A program made the position numbers and the translations under genes. From Kribbella amoyensis (lineage in GTDB: Bacteria > Actinomycetota > Actinomycetes > Propionibacteriales > Kribbellaceae), in NCBI RefSeq assembly GCF_007828865.1, contig NZ_VIVK01000002.1, positions 310,001-374,000 on the forward strand: a stretch of 64,000 nucleotides of DNA. The letters run 5' to 3'. Numbering within the stretch: position 1 is the stretch's first letter; each line of letters opens with the position of its first letter. Under the pieces are notes generated by a model. The model worked only from the letters and a program-made list of their open reading frames with translations, was not told the DNA's origin and made no database searches. This document shows, piece after piece, positions 40,582 through 48,658 of the stretch.

Positions 40582-41349
40582 TCAGAGCACCTGGGAGAGG
40601 AACTGCCGCAGCCGCGGTGACTCGGCCGCCGTGAAGACCTGCTCCGGGGCGCCCTGCTCGACCACGACGCCCTGGTCCATGAACGCGACCTGGTCCGCGA
40701 CCTGCCGGGCGAAGCCCATCTCGTGGGTGACCACGACCATCGTCATCCCGGCCGCGGCGAGGTCGGCCATCAGCGAAAGCACGCCCTTGACCAGCTCCGG
40801 GTCGAGCGCCGAGGTGGCCTCGTCGAACAGCATCACCTCGGGCTTCATCGCCAGCGCCCGGGCGATCGCGACTCGCTGCTGCTGGCCGCCGGACAGGTTG
40901 CCGGGCCGGGCCGACGCCTTCTCCCGCAGCCCGACCAGGTCCAGCTGGGCGAGCGCCGCTTCGGCCGCCTCGTCCTTGCCGAGCTTGCTGATCTTGCGCA
41001 ACGGCAGGGTGATGTTGTCGAGCACCGACTTGTGCGGGAACAGGTTGAAGTGCTGGAAGACCATCCCGATCCGCCGGCGCAGCTCGTCCGGATTCGTCCG
41101 CAGCACCGAGTCGCCGCCGAGCCGGATGTCTCCGGCGTCCGGCTCCAGCAGCCGGTTCACCGCACGCAACAGGGTCGACTTGCCGGATCCGGACGGCCCG
41201 ATCACGCAGGCGGTCCGGCCGGCCGGGACGGTCAGGTCGACGCCGCGCAGGACCTTGTTCGTCCCGAAGGCGAGCTCGATCCCGGACACCTCCAGGCTCG
41301 CGGCCTTGTACTCCGTGCCCGCCGGGCGGGTCTCAACGGTGGTCGGCAT
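40582..41349 (-). CDS. Polar amino-acid ABC transporter ATP-binding protein
   Basis: A 255-residue GlnQ/HisP-type ATPase: Walker A GPSGSGKSTLLRAVN, Q-loop GMVFQHFNLFPHKSVLDN (typical of amino-acid importers), signature LSGGQQQRVAIARALAM, Walker B VMLFDEATSALDPELV and VVVTHEMGFARQVAD. It overlaps the permease gene by 17 nt and closes the three-gene operon. The specific amino acid cannot be read. Confidence 0.93.
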   Translation of the reverse strand: MPTTVETRPAGTEYKAASLEVSGIELAFGTNKVLRGVDLTVPAGRTACVIGPSGSGKSTLLRAVNRLLEPDAGDIRLGGDSVLRTNPDELRRRIGMVFQHFNLFPHKSVLDNITLPLRKISKLGKDEAAEAALAQLDLVGLREKASARPGNLSGGQQQRVAIARALAMKPEVMLFDEATSALDPELVKGVLSLMADLAAAGMTMVVVTHEMGFARQVADQVAFMDQGVVVEQGAPEQVFTAAESPRLRQFLSQVL

Positions 41350-42091
41350 GAACGAGCTCCTCCACGTCGGCAGGGGTCTGGTCCTCGGGCCGGCCCTCGC
41401 GCAGCCGCTTGTCGAACCAGTTGACCAGGTGGGTCAGCGGCACCGTGATCAGCAGGTAGAAGATCCCGGCGAGCAGCAGCGGCGACAGGTTGCCGTTGGT
41501 CGCCGCCGCGTCCTGGCCGATCCGGAACAGCTCCCGCTGACTGGCCAGCAGGCCGAGGAAGTACACCAGGCTGGACTCCTTCACCAGCGCGATGAACTGG
41601 TTGACCAACGCCGGCAGTACCCGCCGGACGCCCTGCGGGATCACCACCAGCCACATCCCGGACGAGTAGCCGAAGCCGAGCGCCCGGGCTGCCTCGAGCT
41701 GGCCCTTCTCCACGCTCTGGATGCCGGACCGGAAGATCTCGCCGATGTACGCGGCCGCGATCAGCGACAGCGCGAGGATGCCCAGCGGGTACGGGTTCGG
41801 GCCCCACCAGTGCCGGGTGATCGGGGACAGCCCCTGGCCGATCAGCAGGATCGTCAGGATGGCCGGCAGGCCGCGGAAGATGTCGGTGTAGATCTTCGCC
41901 GGCCAGCGCAGCCAGCGCCGCCGGGACAGCCCCATCACCGCCACGATCATGCCGAGCACGGTGCCCAGCACGACCGAGGCGGCCGCCAGCACCAGGGTGT
42001 TGACGAGGCCGACGCGCAGCATCTCGGGCAGGACGGCCCGCATCGACTCCCCGTCGAGGAAGGTGTCCTTCAGGGTGGTCCAGATGTCCAT
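41333..42091 (-). CDS. Polar amino-acid ABC transporter permease
   Basis: A 252-residue membrane protein with about five transmembrane segments of the His/Glu/Gln/Arg family (VNTLVLAAASVVLGTVLGMIVAVM, FRGLPAILTILLIGQG). The ATPase-contact loop is EAARALGFGYSSGMWLVVIPQGVRRVLPALVNQ. Only one permease is encoded, so it probably works as a homodimer. Its ATG shares a base with the stop of the upstream binding-protein gene. Confidence 0.92.
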   Translation of the reverse strand: MDIWTTLKDTFLDGESMRAVLPEMLRVGLVNTLVLAAASVVLGTVLGMIVAVMGLSRRRWLRWPAKIYTDIFRGLPAILTILLIGQGLSPITRHWWGPNPYPLGILALSLIAAAYIGEIFRSGIQSVEKGQLEAARALGFGYSSGMWLVVIPQGVRRVLPALVNQFIALVKESSLVYFLGLLASQRELFRIGQDAAATNGNLSPLLLAGIFYLLITVPLTHLVNWFDKRLREGRPEDQTPADVEELVHADHR

Positions 42092-42960
42092 CAGCCGGCC
42101 GGGGTACCGCTCGCCTTCGGGGCGGTGAACTTCGCCTCACCGCTCCCGGGCTTGAAGTTCGCCGGGACCGCGCGGCCCGGGTAGTACTGCTCGACCAGCT
42201 TGGTCCAGGTGCCGTCGGCGATCACCTCGTCGAGGGCCTTGTCGACCGCCTCGCGCAGCTTGTCGTTGCTCTTCGCCACCGCGTACGCCATCGGCGCGTC
42301 GCTCAGCTCCTTGGCGGCCAGGATCACGGTGCCGCCGCCCTGCTCCTTGGCCATCTTCTCGCCGATCTCGGCGGGCGACACCCACGCGTCCGCGGTACCG
42401 GCCTTGAGCTGGCCGAGCGCGGCGTTGTAGTTCGGGACCCGGACCGGGTCGAGCTCCTTCTGGGTGGCGTAGTCGTCCTGGACGGTGCCCTGGACCACGA
42501 CGACGCGCTTGCCGGCCAGCTGGTCGAACGCGGTGATGCCGGAGTCCTTGGTGGTGTTCAGGCCGAGGTAGCCGAAGTCGTACCCATTGCTGAAGGCAAC
42601 GGTCTTCTTGCGCGCCTCGGTGATCGTGATGGACGAGCTGCCGAGGTCGTACTGACCGCCGTTCACCTGCGCCAGCAGCGCGGAGAAGTCGGTGCCGACG
42701 AACTCCGGCTTGAGGTTGAGCTTGGCCGCGACCGCGGTGATCAGGTCGTTGTCGAAGCCGGTGAACTTGCCGTCCTTGACGTACACGTTCGGCGGCGCGT
42801 CGGTGAGGGTGCCGATGCGCAGCGTGCCCGGCTGCAGCAGCCCGAGGTCGGGGCCGGCGCTGTCCGGGCTGTCGTTGCTCCCGCACGCCGCGAGCGCGAC
42901 GGCCAGGGTGATGGCCGTACCGAGGGCCGCGAGCCGGCGGAAGGCGCTGATGGCGCGCAC
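42091..42960 (-). CDS. Polar amino-acid ABC transporter substrate-binding lipoprotein
   Basis: A 289-residue family 3 binding protein. The signal ends in the lipobox LAVALAAC, giving a lipid-anchored protein. The body has PGTLRIGTLTDAPPNVYVKDGKFTGFDNDLITAVAAKLNL, DLGSSSITITEARKKTVAFSNGYDFG and GKRVVVVQGTVQDDYA, all typical of GlnH-like proteins. GTG 42960 follows AAGGAG by 7 nt; the frame stays open to 43059 without better signals. It is the first gene of the importer. Confidence 0.9.
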   Translation of the reverse strand: MRAISAFRRLAALGTAITLAVALAACGSNDSPDSAGPDLGLLQPGTLRIGTLTDAPPNVYVKDGKFTGFDNDLITAVAAKLNLKPEFVGTDFSALLAQVNGGQYDLGSSSITITEARKKTVAFSNGYDFGYLGLNTTKDSGITAFDQLAGKRVVVVQGTVQDDYATQKELDPVRVPNYNAALGQLKAGTADAWVSPAEIGEKMAKEQGGGTVILAAKELSDAPMAYAVAKSNDKLREAVDKALDEVIADGTWTKLVEQYYPGRAVPANFKPGSGEAKFTAPKASGTPAG

Positions 42961-43131
42961 GAGTGTCTCCTTCGTCACAAGGGAAAAGTGTCCTGGGCAG
43001 GGGTGACCCGCCCGCCAGACCGTAACCGCCTGATCAGGAGTGAAATTCCCGGATGCCACTGACTGAGACGTGGCTCAATGTCCAGTCCGCGTGTGGTATT
43101 TCGGCCCGTGGCCGGGCGGCCTCGGCCGGGC

Positions 43132-43659
43132 TCAGCCGTGATGGCGTTCGTAGTGCGCGAGCGCGTCGTCGGTGCGGCCGGCGCCGTAGGTGGTCAGGAA
43201 CTCGGCGAGATCGGGGTAGTCGGCAACGATCTTCTCGGCCACCTGCTGGATCTCGGTGGCGGACGCGACCGAGCGGAGCAGGTCCTGGATCTCGCGGACG
43301 ACGACCCGGCCACCGGGGCGCGGGCCGCTGGTCGTCGCCGGAGCGGCCCGGGTGAACGCGCCGGTGGTGGCCCGGATCTCGGTCAGCCCGGCGGCGATCT
43401 CGGCCGGGTCGAGACTCTCGGCGGCGGCGCGCTGGGCGAACTCGTCCAGCGCGTGCAGCCGGGTCACCACGGCGGGGTTGCCGATCTTCACCCGCTGGGC
43501 GCTGATCAGCTGGGACAGCATCGGCGCGGACAGCCCGACGACCTCGGCGAGTTTGGCCTGGGTGAGGCCTAGCGTGTACCCGACCCGGCGGATCAGGTCG
43601 CCCAGTGGTTCGCCGTACAGCTCGGTCTGTTGCTGCCGGTTCTGCGCGGTCTGGTCCAT
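43132..43659 (-). CDS. XRE family regulator divergent from the VWA protein gene
   Basis: A 175-residue DNA-binding protein with an N-terminal HTH at about 17-65 (LGDLIRRVGYTLGLTQAKLAEVVGLSAPMLSQLISAQRVKIG) and a mainly helical C-terminal half (VVREIQDLLRSVASATEIQQVAEKIVADYPDLAEFLTTYG). This two-part form resembles actinobacterial regulators of the EspR kind, though the likeness is general. ATG 43659 follows GGGGA. Several symmetric sites lie between it and the VWA gene, so it probably regulates both. Confidence 0.78.
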   Translation of the reverse strand: MDQTAQNRQQQTELYGEPLGDLIRRVGYTLGLTQAKLAEVVGLSAPMLSQLISAQRVKIGNPAVVTRLHALDEFAQRAAAESLDPAEIAAGLTEIRATTGAFTRAAPATTSGPRPGGRVVVREIQDLLRSVASATEIQQVAEKIVADYPDLAEFLTTYGAGRTDDALAHYERHHG

Positions 43660-43690
43660 CAGGTCCCCTTGCCTCGAAGCTGGCCTCATC

Positions 43691-43772
43691 TTCGCAGCTG
43701 CGAATCGCAAAGCCAAGCGCGGAAGCCAGTTGACATTCGCTATTGCAAACTGCAAAGGTTGCGATAGCGAAT
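43691..43772. promoter_or_regulatory. Cluster of dyads between the XRE and VWA genes
   Basis: TTCGCAGCTGCGAA (43691-43704) is a perfect 14-bp palindrome. ATTCGCTATTGCAA (43735-43748) and TTGCGATAGCGAAT (43759-43772) form a second inverted repeat with one mismatch and a 10-nt spacer. The shared half-site is TTGC[GA]A or TTCGC. Repeated related half-sites point to cooperative binding by the XRE protein over the divergent promoters. Confidence 0.65.
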
Positions 43773-43792
43773 TCACCTCAGGAGGAACCACC

Positions 43793-45847
43793 ATGAACCG
43801 ATGGGCCCTGTGGCCGGCCGCCGCGGTCCTCACGGCCGTGCTGTCCGCCGTGCTCCCGGCCGCGCTGTCGGCCCCGCCGGCCTTCGCGGACCCGGAGCCG
43901 GACAGCGGCAAGCTGGTCCTGGTGCTCGACTCGTCCGGCTCGATGAAGGAGCCGGCCGGCGACGGGCAGACCAAGATCGTGGCCGCCCGGACCGCCCTCA
44001 CCCGGGTGGTCGGCAAGCTGCCGGAGAAGGCCGAGGTCGGCCTCCGGGTGTACGGCGCCACCGTGTTCAAGCGGAGCCAGCCCGGCGCGTGCACCGACAC
44101 CCAGCTGACCGTGCCGATCGGTACCGGGAACCGCCCGCAGTTGCGGACCGCGATCGCGCAGTACAAGCCGTACGGTGAGACGCCGATCGGCTACTCGCTG
44201 CAGCAGGCCGCGAAGGACCTCGGCCCGGACGGCAAGCGAACCATCGTGCTCGTCTCGGACGGCGAGGCGACCTGCGCGCCGGAGCCGTGCGAGGTGGCGC
44301 GCTCGATCGCCAAGCAGGGCATCGACCTGAAGATCGACGTGGTCGGCTTCCGGGTCGGCGCGAAGGCGCGCAGCCAGTTGCAGTGCGTCGCTCGGGAGGG
44401 CCGCGGCGACTACTACGACGCCGACTCCACCGAGGATCTGGAGGCCGGGCTGGATCGGCTGTCCACGCGGGCGTTCCGGCCGTTCCGGCTGTCCGGGAAG
44501 CCGGTCGAGGGCGGGCCGCAGCAGGAGGGATCGCCGGTGCTTGCCCCCGGCCACTACTCGGACACGTTCGGTGACGACCAGACCGCGAAGTACTACACGA
44601 TCAAGCGGACGATCCCGAAGTCGACGCTGCGCGCCGGGGTGAGCTTCCGGCGGCCGTCCGGCGGCAGCTTCGTCGTCCAGGCCGAGGTGAAGCTGAAGAC
44701 GCTCGGGGGCGACCAGTGCGGCTGGAGCTACCCGCGGGCGTTCGAAGGTGACCAGGGCCTGGCGACCGGGACGGCGTCGAGCTGGTCGGACTGGCAGGAG
44801 TCCTGCTCGGAGTCGGAGCAGATGGTGCTGACGATCTCGCCGGGCAAGGACTACAAGGAGATTCGCGGCGTCCCGTTCGAGCTGCGGATCAACGAGGAGC
44901 CGCCGGTCGCCGACACCACCACCCTGCCGGAAGCGGCCGACGACCCGACCTGGACCTCGATGCCGGGCGCCACGCCGACGGACATCGTGCCCGGGTCGAG
45001 CTTCCCGGACGCGCCGCTGCTGGCGCCCGGGAGCTACAAGACCACGCTGATGCCGGGTGAGCTGCAGCTGTACAAGGTCAGGCTGGACTGGGGCCAGCGG
45101 ATCCAGGCGCAGGTCACGGTCCCGAAGCTCGGCGCCGCGACCGGCAAGGCGGTGGACGGCATCCGGTACCTCGACACAGCGGTGATCTCGCCGATCGGCG
45201 AGGACGTGTACGCGGTGTTCGCGAAGGAGATGCCGGGTGGTTCCGGCAAGCGCGGCGTGCTGACGAAGGAGGGCGTGATCCAGGCGATCACGACCAAGGA
45301 GATCCGGTACCAGAACCGGGACGGCGCGAACAACCAGGACACCGGCACGTCCACCCCGGGGGACTACTACGTCGCCGTCTCGCTGACCCGCAAGCCCAAC
45401 GACAAGGCGTTCACGGTCCCGATGACGCTCACGGTCGGCACCGTCGGGACGGCGGGCACGGGCAAGCCGGAGTACGTCGACGGCGCGACCCCGGTGGCGG
45501 GCGACTCGGTCACTCCGTCGGCGACGCCGTCCGAGGAGCAGCCGACCGAGCAGTCTTCGGAGGAGCCGTCGGGGGACAAGACCGAGGCGGGTGGACCGGT
45601 GAAGGACAACGGGTCGACCGACGACAGCGGGACGCCGTACGGGTTGATCGGCGGACTGGGTGGAGCCGCGGTGGTCCTGATGCTGCTCGGCGGCTGGGCG
45701 GTGTTCCGGCTGCGGAAGAAGCCGATCGCCGCGGGACCGCAGTACCCGGGGCAGCAGTACCCGGGCCAGCAGTACCAAGGTCAGCCGAACCCGGGGCAGC
45801 AGCACCCAGGGCCGCGGTCCCCGGATCAGAGGCCGCCGCAGCGGTGA
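43793..45847 (+). CDS. Secreted, C-terminally anchored VWA domain protein
   Basis: A 684-residue surface protein. A signal peptide (about 1-32) is followed by a von Willebrand A domain (about 37-215) with an intact metal site start LVLVLDSSGSMKEP and TPIGYSLQQAAKDL. Next come two beta-rich regions with similar starts (SPVLAPGHYSDTF and APLLAPGSYKTTL), a Ser/Thr/Glu/Pro-rich stalk, one transmembrane helix (LIGGLGGAAVVLMLLGGWAVF) and a cytosolic tail with PGQQYPGQQY repeats. A metal-dependent adhesion or sensing role is likely. ATG 43793 follows AGGAGG. Confidence 0.85.
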   Translation: MNRWALWPAAAVLTAVLSAVLPAALSAPPAFADPEPDSGKLVLVLDSSGSMKEPAGDGQTKIVAARTALTRVVGKLPEKAEVGLRVYGATVFKRSQPGACTDTQLTVPIGTGNRPQLRTAIAQYKPYGETPIGYSLQQAAKDLGPDGKRTIVLVSDGEATCAPEPCEVARSIAKQGIDLKIDVVGFRVGAKARSQLQCVAREGRGDYYDADSTEDLEAGLDRLSTRAFRPFRLSGKPVEGGPQQEGSPVLAPGHYSDTFGDDQTAKYYTIKRTIPKSTLRAGVSFRRPSGGSFVVQAEVKLKTLGGDQCGWSYPRAFEGDQGLATGTASSWSDWQESCSESEQMVLTISPGKDYKEIRGVPFELRINEEPPVADTTTLPEAADDPTWTSMPGATPTDIVPGSSFPDAPLLAPGSYKTTLMPGELQLYKVRLDWGQRIQAQVTVPKLGAATGKAVDGIRYLDTAVISPIGEDVYAVFAKEMPGGSGKRGVLTKEGVIQAITTKEIRYQNRDGANNQDTGTSTPGDYYVAVSLTRKPNDKAFTVPMTLTVGTVGTAGTGKPEYVDGATPVAGDSVTPSATPSEEQPTEQSSEEPSGDKTEAGGPVKDNGSTDDSGTPYGLIGGLGGAAVVLMLLGGWAVFRLRKKPIAAGPQYPGQQYPGQQYQGQPNPGQQHPGPRSPDQRPPQR

Positions 45848-45853
45848 GTTGAG

Positions 45854-45894
45854 ACCCGTGAGCCCCGGACGGTTGCCGTCCGGGGCTCACGGGT
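45854..45894. terminator. Perfect 19-bp hairpin terminator after the VWA gene
   Basis: Arms 45854-45872 and 45876-45894 (core AGCCCCGGACGG) are perfectly complementary around a TTG loop. The hairpin lies between the convergent VWA and kinase genes and should end both transcripts. Confidence 0.9.
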
Positions 45895-45895
45895 G

Positions 45896-46981
45896 TCAGC
45901 GCAGGAGCAGCCAGGTCGTGGTCGCGAGCAGGCCGGCCGCGAGGGTGAAACAGCCGGCGGCGAAGGTGATCAGGAGCTTGCGGTTCTTGGGCTGCCGCGT
46001 GGGTGCTTCGGTGTCGATCCGCAGTACCTGACCCGTGGAGTTCGAGGGCGTCATTCGTCCGAAGCCGTCGGTGCCGGGCTCGGATTCCTCGATCACGGGC
46101 GCGGCCGGCGGGCCTGTTGGCGGCGCGGTCGCCGGGCCAGTTGGTGTCCAGGGACTGGGGAAGGGCGGGAGTTGGTCGAAGACCTCGGGTGGGTCGGGCT
46201 GGTTGGCCCACGGGGTCGTACCAGGGGCGGCGAGCGCGCCGGACTCGGCGAGCAGGCGGCCGGCTTGTGCGGCCGAGGTGGGCCGGTCGACCGGGTCCTC
46301 GGCAGTGAGCCGGCGGATCAGGTCGCCGAGCGGGCCGTCGACGATGGGGATGCCGCCGGCCGGGGACGGGCGATCGCCGGTCAGGAGCTCGGCGGCGACG
46401 GCGCCCGCGGTGTACAGGTCCTGGCCGGGGTGCGGATCGGCGCCGGCCAGTTGCTCCGGGGCGAGGTAGCCGGGGGTGCCGAGGATCGTGCTGTGCCGGG
46501 TCATCCGTGGTTCGTCGACCAGGCCGGCGATGCCGAAGTCGGACACTCTGAGGTGCGGTCGTCCGGTTCCCGTGACCTCGAGCAGGAGGTTGGCCGGCTT
46601 CAGGTCGCGATGCACGATCCCGGCCGCGTGGATCGCGGACAACCCGTGCAGCAGTTGGTCGAGCAGCACCGCCACGTACGCCGGGGGCAGCGGGCCGTGG
46701 TCGCCGAGCAGCGTGTCCACCGAACCACCGGCGACCAGGTCCATCGCGAACACGACCTTGTCGTCGTCCGCGGCCCAGCCGTGCGGCGCGACCACGTGCG
46801 GATGCTGGATCCGGACCGACTGCTCGCGGACGAACCGCAGCAACGTGGCCGCGTCGTGCTGGCCGAGCACCTTCGCCGCGACGTACCCCTCCCGGCGCAG
46901 GTCCCAGGCCCGCCAGACCGACCCCATCCCGCCGGTCCCGATCAGGTCGATCAGCCGATACCGCCCAGCAAACGCCTCCAC
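45896..46981 (-). CDS. Serine/threonine protein kinase with C-terminal membrane anchor
   Basis: A 361-residue Hanks-type kinase: glycine loop IGTGGMGSVWRA, Lys in VAAKVLG, catalytic loop GIVHRDLKPANLL, DFG in RVSDFGIAGL and GTPGYLAPEQLAG (all conserved). A Pro-rich linker follows the kinase domain (about 255-330), then one transmembrane helix at the very C-terminus (LLITFAAGCFTLAAGLLATTTWL) with no outer sensor domain. I chose GTG 46981 (VEAFAGRYRLIDL) since this is the usual kinase start, though its Shine-Dalgarno is weak. It lies 58 nt behind an ABC-F gene on the same strand and may be in that operon. Confidence 0.85.
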   Translation of the reverse strand: MEAFAGRYRLIDLIGTGGMGSVWRAWDLRREGYVAAKVLGQHDAATLLRFVREQSVRIQHPHVVAPHGWAADDDKVVFAMDLVAGGSVDTLLGDHGPLPPAYVAVLLDQLLHGLSAIHAAGIVHRDLKPANLLLEVTGTGRPHLRVSDFGIAGLVDEPRMTRHSTILGTPGYLAPEQLAGADPHPGQDLYTAGAVAAELLTGDRPSPAGGIPIVDGPLGDLIRRLTAEDPVDRPTSAAQAGRLLAESGALAAPGTTPWANQPDPPEVFDQLPPFPSPWTPTGPATAPPTGPPAAPVIEESEPGTDGFGRMTPSNSTGQVLRIDTEAPTRQPKNRKLLITFAAGCFTLAAGLLATTTWLLLR

Positions 46982-47000
46982 CGCCCAGAAACTACCGGTT

Positions 47001-47038
47001 CGAGCTCCGCCGTGAACAACAACCCGAGCTCCGCCGTG
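47001..47038. repeat. Direct repeat before the kinase gene
   Basis: CGAGCTCCGCCGTG occurs at 47001-47014 and again at 47025-47038, in the short gap between the ABC-F stop and the kinase start. Flanking bases CGGTTCGAG also recur at both ends. The repeat may be a slippage product; a regulatory role is open. Confidence 0.5.
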
Positions 47039-47039
47039 T

Positions 47040-48644
47040 TCACGGTTCGAGGTGGAGTTCGCGGCCGGTCCAGGTTGATCGGAGGCGGCGGTCGTGGCTG
47101 GCGAGGACCAGGGCGCCCGGGGTGGTACCGAAGGCGGCTTCGAGGTCGTCGGCAAGGGCGGGGGAGAGGTGGTTGGTCGGTTCGTCGAGGACGAGCAGGT
47201 GTGGCGGATCGGCGAGCAACAGCGCGAGCGCGAGCCGGCGGCGTTGGCCGATGGAAAGTTCGCCGACGCGCTTGCGGAGATCCTCCGGCGCCAGCAGACC
47301 GAGTGACCTGAGCGGGACCGCCGCGGCCTGTTCGATGCCGACGGCAAGCTCGTAGGTGCGGACGGCGGTCCGTTCTGGCCGGCCGAACCTGGTCTCCTGG
47401 GCCAGCCGGCGCACGGTGACGCCGGGCTCGCGACGGACCTCGCCACGGGGTTGGAGGCGGCCCGCGAGGACGGCCAGCAAGGTGGACTTGCCGGCACCGT
47501 TCGGGCCGGTGACGAGCAGCCGGTCGGTGGGGCTGACGTCGAGGCGATCCAGGACCAGCCGGCCCGGTACCTCGATCCCGCGCACCGCCACCAACGGGCC
47601 GCCGTCGATCGATTCCAGGGTGGCCAGGGACTTCGGGTGGAAACGCAGCGGCTCGGGCGGGCGCGGGACCTGGGTGCGTTCGAGGTCGGCGACCCGGCGA
47701 GCGGCGTTGCGGGTCCGCCGGGACTCCTGGCTCTGGACCCGGCCCTTGCGATGGCCGTAGCCCATCTTCTCGTTGTCCCTGGGCTCGCGGCCGAGTGCGA
47801 CGTGGTGCGCCTTGGTCTCGGCCGCCTCGCGGAGCTCGGTCAGCTCGGCCTGCTCCTCGGCGTACCGGCGGCGCCAGCGGTCCCGTTCGGCCAGCTTCTC
47901 GCCGTGGTACGCCGTGTAGTTGCCGCCGTACCGGGTCGGGCCGTCGATCGCCGGATCCAGGTCGACCACGTCGGTACAGACGGCGTCGAGGAACGCGCGA
48001 TCGTGGCTCGCGGCAACCACCACGCCCCGGGTCCCGCGGAGCTGCTCCTCCAGGAACTCGGCCGCGGCGTCGTCGAGGTGGTTGGTCGGCTCGTCCAGGA
48101 GCAACGCGGTCGGCCGGCGGACCAGCAGCGCACCCAGCAGGAGCCGGGCCCGCTGACCACCGGACATCCCACCGAGCCGACGATCGGGCGGGATCTCGCC
48201 GAGCCCGAGACCGGCGAGAACCAGCTCGGCCCGCCGATCCGCGTCCCACGCCGCCCGGTCCTCGGCCCGCGCGAGCAGTTCGGCGTACTGGGTGAGCCGG
48301 GCGGGTGTCTCCTCGACGGCGAGCTCGGCGCTGACCTGGTCGAGCATGGCGAGCAGCTCGCGATCGTCGCGCAGGGCGTTGGCGATGACGTCTGCGAGCG
48401 TGGCATCCGGGTCGAACGGCAACTCCTGCGGCAGGTACCCGAGGTCGGGCGGGCGGACGACGGTACCGGCGTCGGGCTGGTCCACTCCGGCGAGTAACCG
48501 GAGCAGGGTGGACTTGCCGGCGCCGTTCTCGCCGATCAGCCCGATCCGTTGACCGGGCGCGGCGACGAGACAGACCCCGTCCAGCACCCGGCGAGTACCG
48601 AGGGTGCGGACGAGGTCGTTGGCGACGAGGGGAGCGGCAGGCAT
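47040..48644 (-). CDS. ABC-F family ATPase, second type
   Basis: A 534-residue twin-cassette protein without membrane segments. Cassette 1: GENGAGKST, GYLPQELPFDPDATLADVI, MSGGQRARLLLGALL, LLLDEPTNHLDD. A long charged linker lies at about 240-300. Cassette 2: GPNGAGKST, a variant signature LSIGQRRRLALALLL and LVLDEPTNHLSP. The altered second signature (LSIGQ for LSGGQ) and LSP for LDL are unusual. ABC-F proteins act at the ribosome and many give antibiotic resistance. ATG 48644 (MPAAPLVANDL) is preceded by GGGG; the paralogue upstream ends 14 nt before. Confidence 0.87.
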   Translation of the reverse strand: MPAAPLVANDLVRTLGTRRVLDGVCLVAAPGQRIGLIGENGAGKSTLLRLLAGVDQPDAGTVVRPPDLGYLPQELPFDPDATLADVIANALRDDRELLAMLDQVSAELAVEETPARLTQYAELLARAEDRAAWDADRRAELVLAGLGLGEIPPDRRLGGMSGGQRARLLLGALLVRRPTALLLDEPTNHLDDAAAEFLEEQLRGTRGVVVAASHDRAFLDAVCTDVVDLDPAIDGPTRYGGNYTAYHGEKLAERDRWRRRYAEEQAELTELREAAETKAHHVALGREPRDNEKMGYGHRKGRVQSQESRRTRNAARRVADLERTQVPRPPEPLRFHPKSLATLESIDGGPLVAVRGIEVPGRLVLDRLDVSPTDRLLVTGPNGAGKSTLLAVLAGRLQPRGEVRREPGVTVRRLAQETRFGRPERTAVRTYELAVGIEQAAAVPLRSLGLLAPEDLRKRVGELSIGQRRRLALALLLADPPHLLVLDEPTNHLSPALADDLEAAFGTTPGALVLASHDRRLRSTWTGRELHLEP

Positions 48645-48658
48645 CGGACCGGCCCCAC

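Noticed and set aside
45740..45847. CRISPR-like short repeats at the end of the VWA gene
   Set aside because: They encode an in-frame PGQQY tail and lack spacers; they are protein repeats.
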